NCBI GenBank assembly: GCA_964558295.1
Contig: CAZLDQ010000040.1
Location: 1 to 34,006 of the forward strand
Length of the DNA: 34,006 bases
DNA from: JBDKTH01 sp964558295
GTDB taxonomy: Bacteria; Planctomycetota; Planctomycetia; Pirellulales; Thermoguttaceae
Direction: 5' to 3'
The notes under the pieces were generated by a model that saw nothing but the letters and a program-made list of their open reading frames with translations, did not search any database and had not been told where the DNA came from. Positions 32,181 through 34,006 of this stretch are shown piece by piece (position 1 is the first letter of the stretch; every line of letters begins with the position of its first letter). The translations under genes and the position numbers were made by a program.

Positions 32181-33849
32181 GTAGCCCATGATCGAGGCCA
32201 GCGGATTCTTCAGATCGTGCGAGGTCGTCGCCAGCAGCTCGTTCTTGAGGCGGTCGGTCTGGCGGAAGGGCGTGATGTCGTGCATGACGATGGACCAGCC
32301 GACCTGGGCGGTCGGGTCCACGCTGGCGTGGAAGCCGCGCTTCTCGTCCACCGTCACCTCGCCCACCGTGCGCTCGCCCAGCGCGCGCGCCCGCTCGTAC
32401 ACGTCCAGCAGCGGCGACCCGGCGAATAACTCGGTAAACAGCTTGCCGGTGTAATCCTCTTTGGGCGAGAGGTGAAAGACACGCAGCGCGGCCTGGTTGA
32501 CCAACACCAGCCGCCCATCGTCGCCCACCACGATCACCGCGTCGGCGGGGCTGGCGAGGATCGTCTCGGCTTTGCGCCGCTCGCGCATGGTCTCATCAAA
32601 CAGGCGCGAATTTTGGATGGCGGCGGCGGCACGAGCGGCCAACCGCAGCGCGAAATTTTCGCTGGCTTCGGTGAAAGCGTTGGGCTGGCGGCTCTCGACG
32701 ATCAGCACGGCCACGACCCGGTTTTCGCGCGTGACCGGCACGGTCATCTGCGATTGGGCCTCCGGCAGGATAGCAGTGACGCCTTCCGGCAGTGTGCCGA
32801 ATCGCTCCGGCTGGCCCGACCGCATGACCCGCCCGGTGATGCCGTCCTGAGCGCTGGTGTTCATACTTTCCAGCATGGTCAACTGTTCGGCATCGTACCC
32901 GTAAGTGGTCACAAAGCGCAGGCGGTTCCCCGGCTCGACCAGCGCGACGGCGGCGGCCTGCCCGCCGGTAAAGCGCAGCAGCCAATCCACCGTTAGATTA
33001 AGCACGCGGTCCACGCTCAGCGCGTCGTTGAGTTCGCGGTCGATGCGGCTCAGGATGGTGAGTTCTTCCACCGTGCGCCCCAGCCGCTCGTCGGTCATCT
33101 GGTAGAGCCGGGCGTTTTCGAGATTCACGGCAATCGCTGCGGCCAGCGCGTTGAGCAGGTTTTGCTGCTCGCGCGTGATGGGCACATTGGTCAGGCTGTT
33201 ATCCGCGCTCACCACGCCGCGAAAGGTGGTGCCCAACATGAGCGGCACGCCGTAAAATTGGCGCAGATCGAGCAGCGTCATAGCCCAGGTGAGGCGCGAG
33301 TCGGCGTACACATCCGGGTCTTTGACCAGGACCGGCGCGCCGCTGCACCAATGGCCGAACAGCGAGTCGCGCGCGAGGTCGCCCAACTCGAAGCGCATCT
33401 GTTCCAGCATCACCTGGCTGGCGGCATCCGGCGCGGCGTGACTGTACGCCCCAAAGACCAGCGCGTGCTCTTTGTCATCCACCACCAGCACCAGCCCGCG
33501 ATCAAAATGCAGCATCTGGATCAGTGCCAGGATCATCTGGTCGAGAATCTGCTTGCGGTCGAAGGTCGCGCCCATCGCCAGCATAATCTCGCGCATCATG
33601 GTCAGGTCTTGGACCTGTTGACGCAGCGTCTTGTTGGCGTTTTCCAGCTCTTCCGCCGGNNNNNNNNNNCGCTTGTGGCTCGCCGCGCCGGGCTGTCCAG
33701 ATCGCCAGCCCGACCGCCGCCGGGACCAGCGCGATCCACGCCAGCGCGGTGACGCTGCCCAGCACGGCGATGGCAACCAGGGCCGCGCTCAGCACTCCGC
33801 CGACAACTACAGGGCGCAGCGATCCGGCTGTGGGCTGCTGCTCAGTCAT
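32181..33849 (-). CDS. Truncated sensor histidine kinase (two membrane helices, GAF, GAF, PAS, HisKA), foreign to the rest
   Basis: The protein starts at 33849 (MTEQQPTAGSLRP; GAGG upstream; TATAAT -10 at 33886-33891 on the minus strand). Two membrane helices, then the 10-N gap (33660-33669), a coiled coil (LENANKTLRQQVQDLT), GAF 1 (about 33580-33110), GAF 2 (about 33040-32600), a PAS domain (about 32575-32270) and the phospho-acceptor TSHDLKNPLASIMG. It stops there: no DHp second helix and no ATPase domain. Codon style and the GGGCGCGGCGCTGCTGCGCCC end repeat differ from the planctomycete part and suggest Chloroflexota, but this is a guess. The kinase is cut by the misjoin to the capsid gene. 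Confidence 0.8.
33660..33669. other. Assembly gap of 10 N
   Basis: Ten N within the kinase gene, between its membrane helices and its coiled coil. The parts are in different frames if the gap is 10 bases, so the true gap length is unknown. Confidence 0.98.
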
Positions 33850-33885
33850 ACTAACCTCGTTTTCGGAACCGGCTCTTTTCGCTTT

Positions 33886-33891
33886 ATTATA
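33886..33891 (-). promoter_or_regulatory. Consensus -10 box (TATAAT) of the kinase gene
   Basis: A perfect TATAAT on the minus strand, 37 bp before the ATG at 33849. The -35 region is weak and not assigned. Confidence 0.45.
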
Positions 33892-34006
33892 CTGGACACC
33901 TAGCCGTAAGCGATAGCGCCATAGTTGCCAGGGGACGGGCTTAATTGCCTCGTCCCGCAAATAATCCGGTAACGTTGTGCGTAGGGGCGCGGCGCTGCTG
34001 CGCCCG

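Noticed and set aside
31500..32429. A 309-codon frame opposite the capsid/kinase junction
   Set aside because: It runs across the same misjoin and mirrors two recognisable proteins.
31635..33776. A true capsid-kinase fusion protein
   Set aside because: Both halves are incomplete exactly at the join and come from unrelated systems, so a chimeric contig explains the data better.
1..34006. CRISPR arrays, tRNA, rRNA or tmRNA genes
   Set aside because: No regularly spaced repeats, no T-loop or anticodon-arm pattern and no rRNA-like segments were seen on either strand.

Overview
The window reads as a planctomycete scaffold (Planctomycetota, Pirellulales-like) with a foreign right end. The planctomycete signs are a DUF1559 prepilin-like protein followed by a small lipoprotein, GH127 and GH2 hydrolases with signal peptides, several Tat-type signals on Gfo/Idh/MocA and DegT-family proteins, and a XylR-type regulator. 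The taxonomic call rests on gene-family habits, not on a marker gene. Two runs of exactly 10 N (9805-9814 and 33660-33669) show that this is a draft scaffold. Each gap splits a gene and breaks its frame.

Layout. 1-2870: the end of an unidentified protein, an HdeD-like membrane protein, and a protein ending in a diadenylate-cyclase-like domain with a degenerate catalytic motif, closed by a 13-bp perfect hairpin. 2885-8648, all minus: a DUF1559 protein with its lipoprotein, a 105-bp palindromic MITE-like element, then a GH127-GH2 pair that probably removes arabinose or other sugars from polysaccharides outside the cytoplasm. 8963-10013: a dipeptide epimerase broken by the first gap. 10368-18766: the most distinctive block. 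It has three different DegT/DnrJ-type PLP aminotransferases, each with a Tat-like signal, a Tat-type Gfo/Idh/MocA protein, an exported protein with three Rid-like domains, and a XylR/AraC-type regulator. Two 43-bp elements identical at 41 positions lie directly upstream of two of the aminotransferase promoters. Each holds TTTGCG half-sites 21 bp apart, as expected for an AraC-family operator. I read this as a regulated, exported sugar-amination or sugar-modification module.

19398-27141: a conserved-looking DNA-binding protein of unknown role, a polyprenyl-phosphate sugar transferase, a zinc-ribbon membrane protein, an MBL-fold hydrolase, a glycosyltransferase, peptidase T and a DnaQ-like 3'-5' exonuclease. 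27183-28128: a candidate structured RNA ending in a strong terminator, then a Cro/CI-type regulator with its own promoter and a dyad. 28130-32180: a possible gene remnant, a G-quadruplex motif and a minus-strand block of phage-type head and tail genes ending in the C-terminal part of a major capsid protein.

At about 32170-32190 the capsid reading frame passes without a stop into a GAF-GAF-PAS-HisKA sensor kinase, cut just after its phospho-acceptor histidine. This is almost certainly an assembly or scaffold misjoin to a different organism, perhaps Chloroflexota, and not a real fusion protein. Data from about 32180 to 34006 should not be assigned to the planctomycete without read-level checks.
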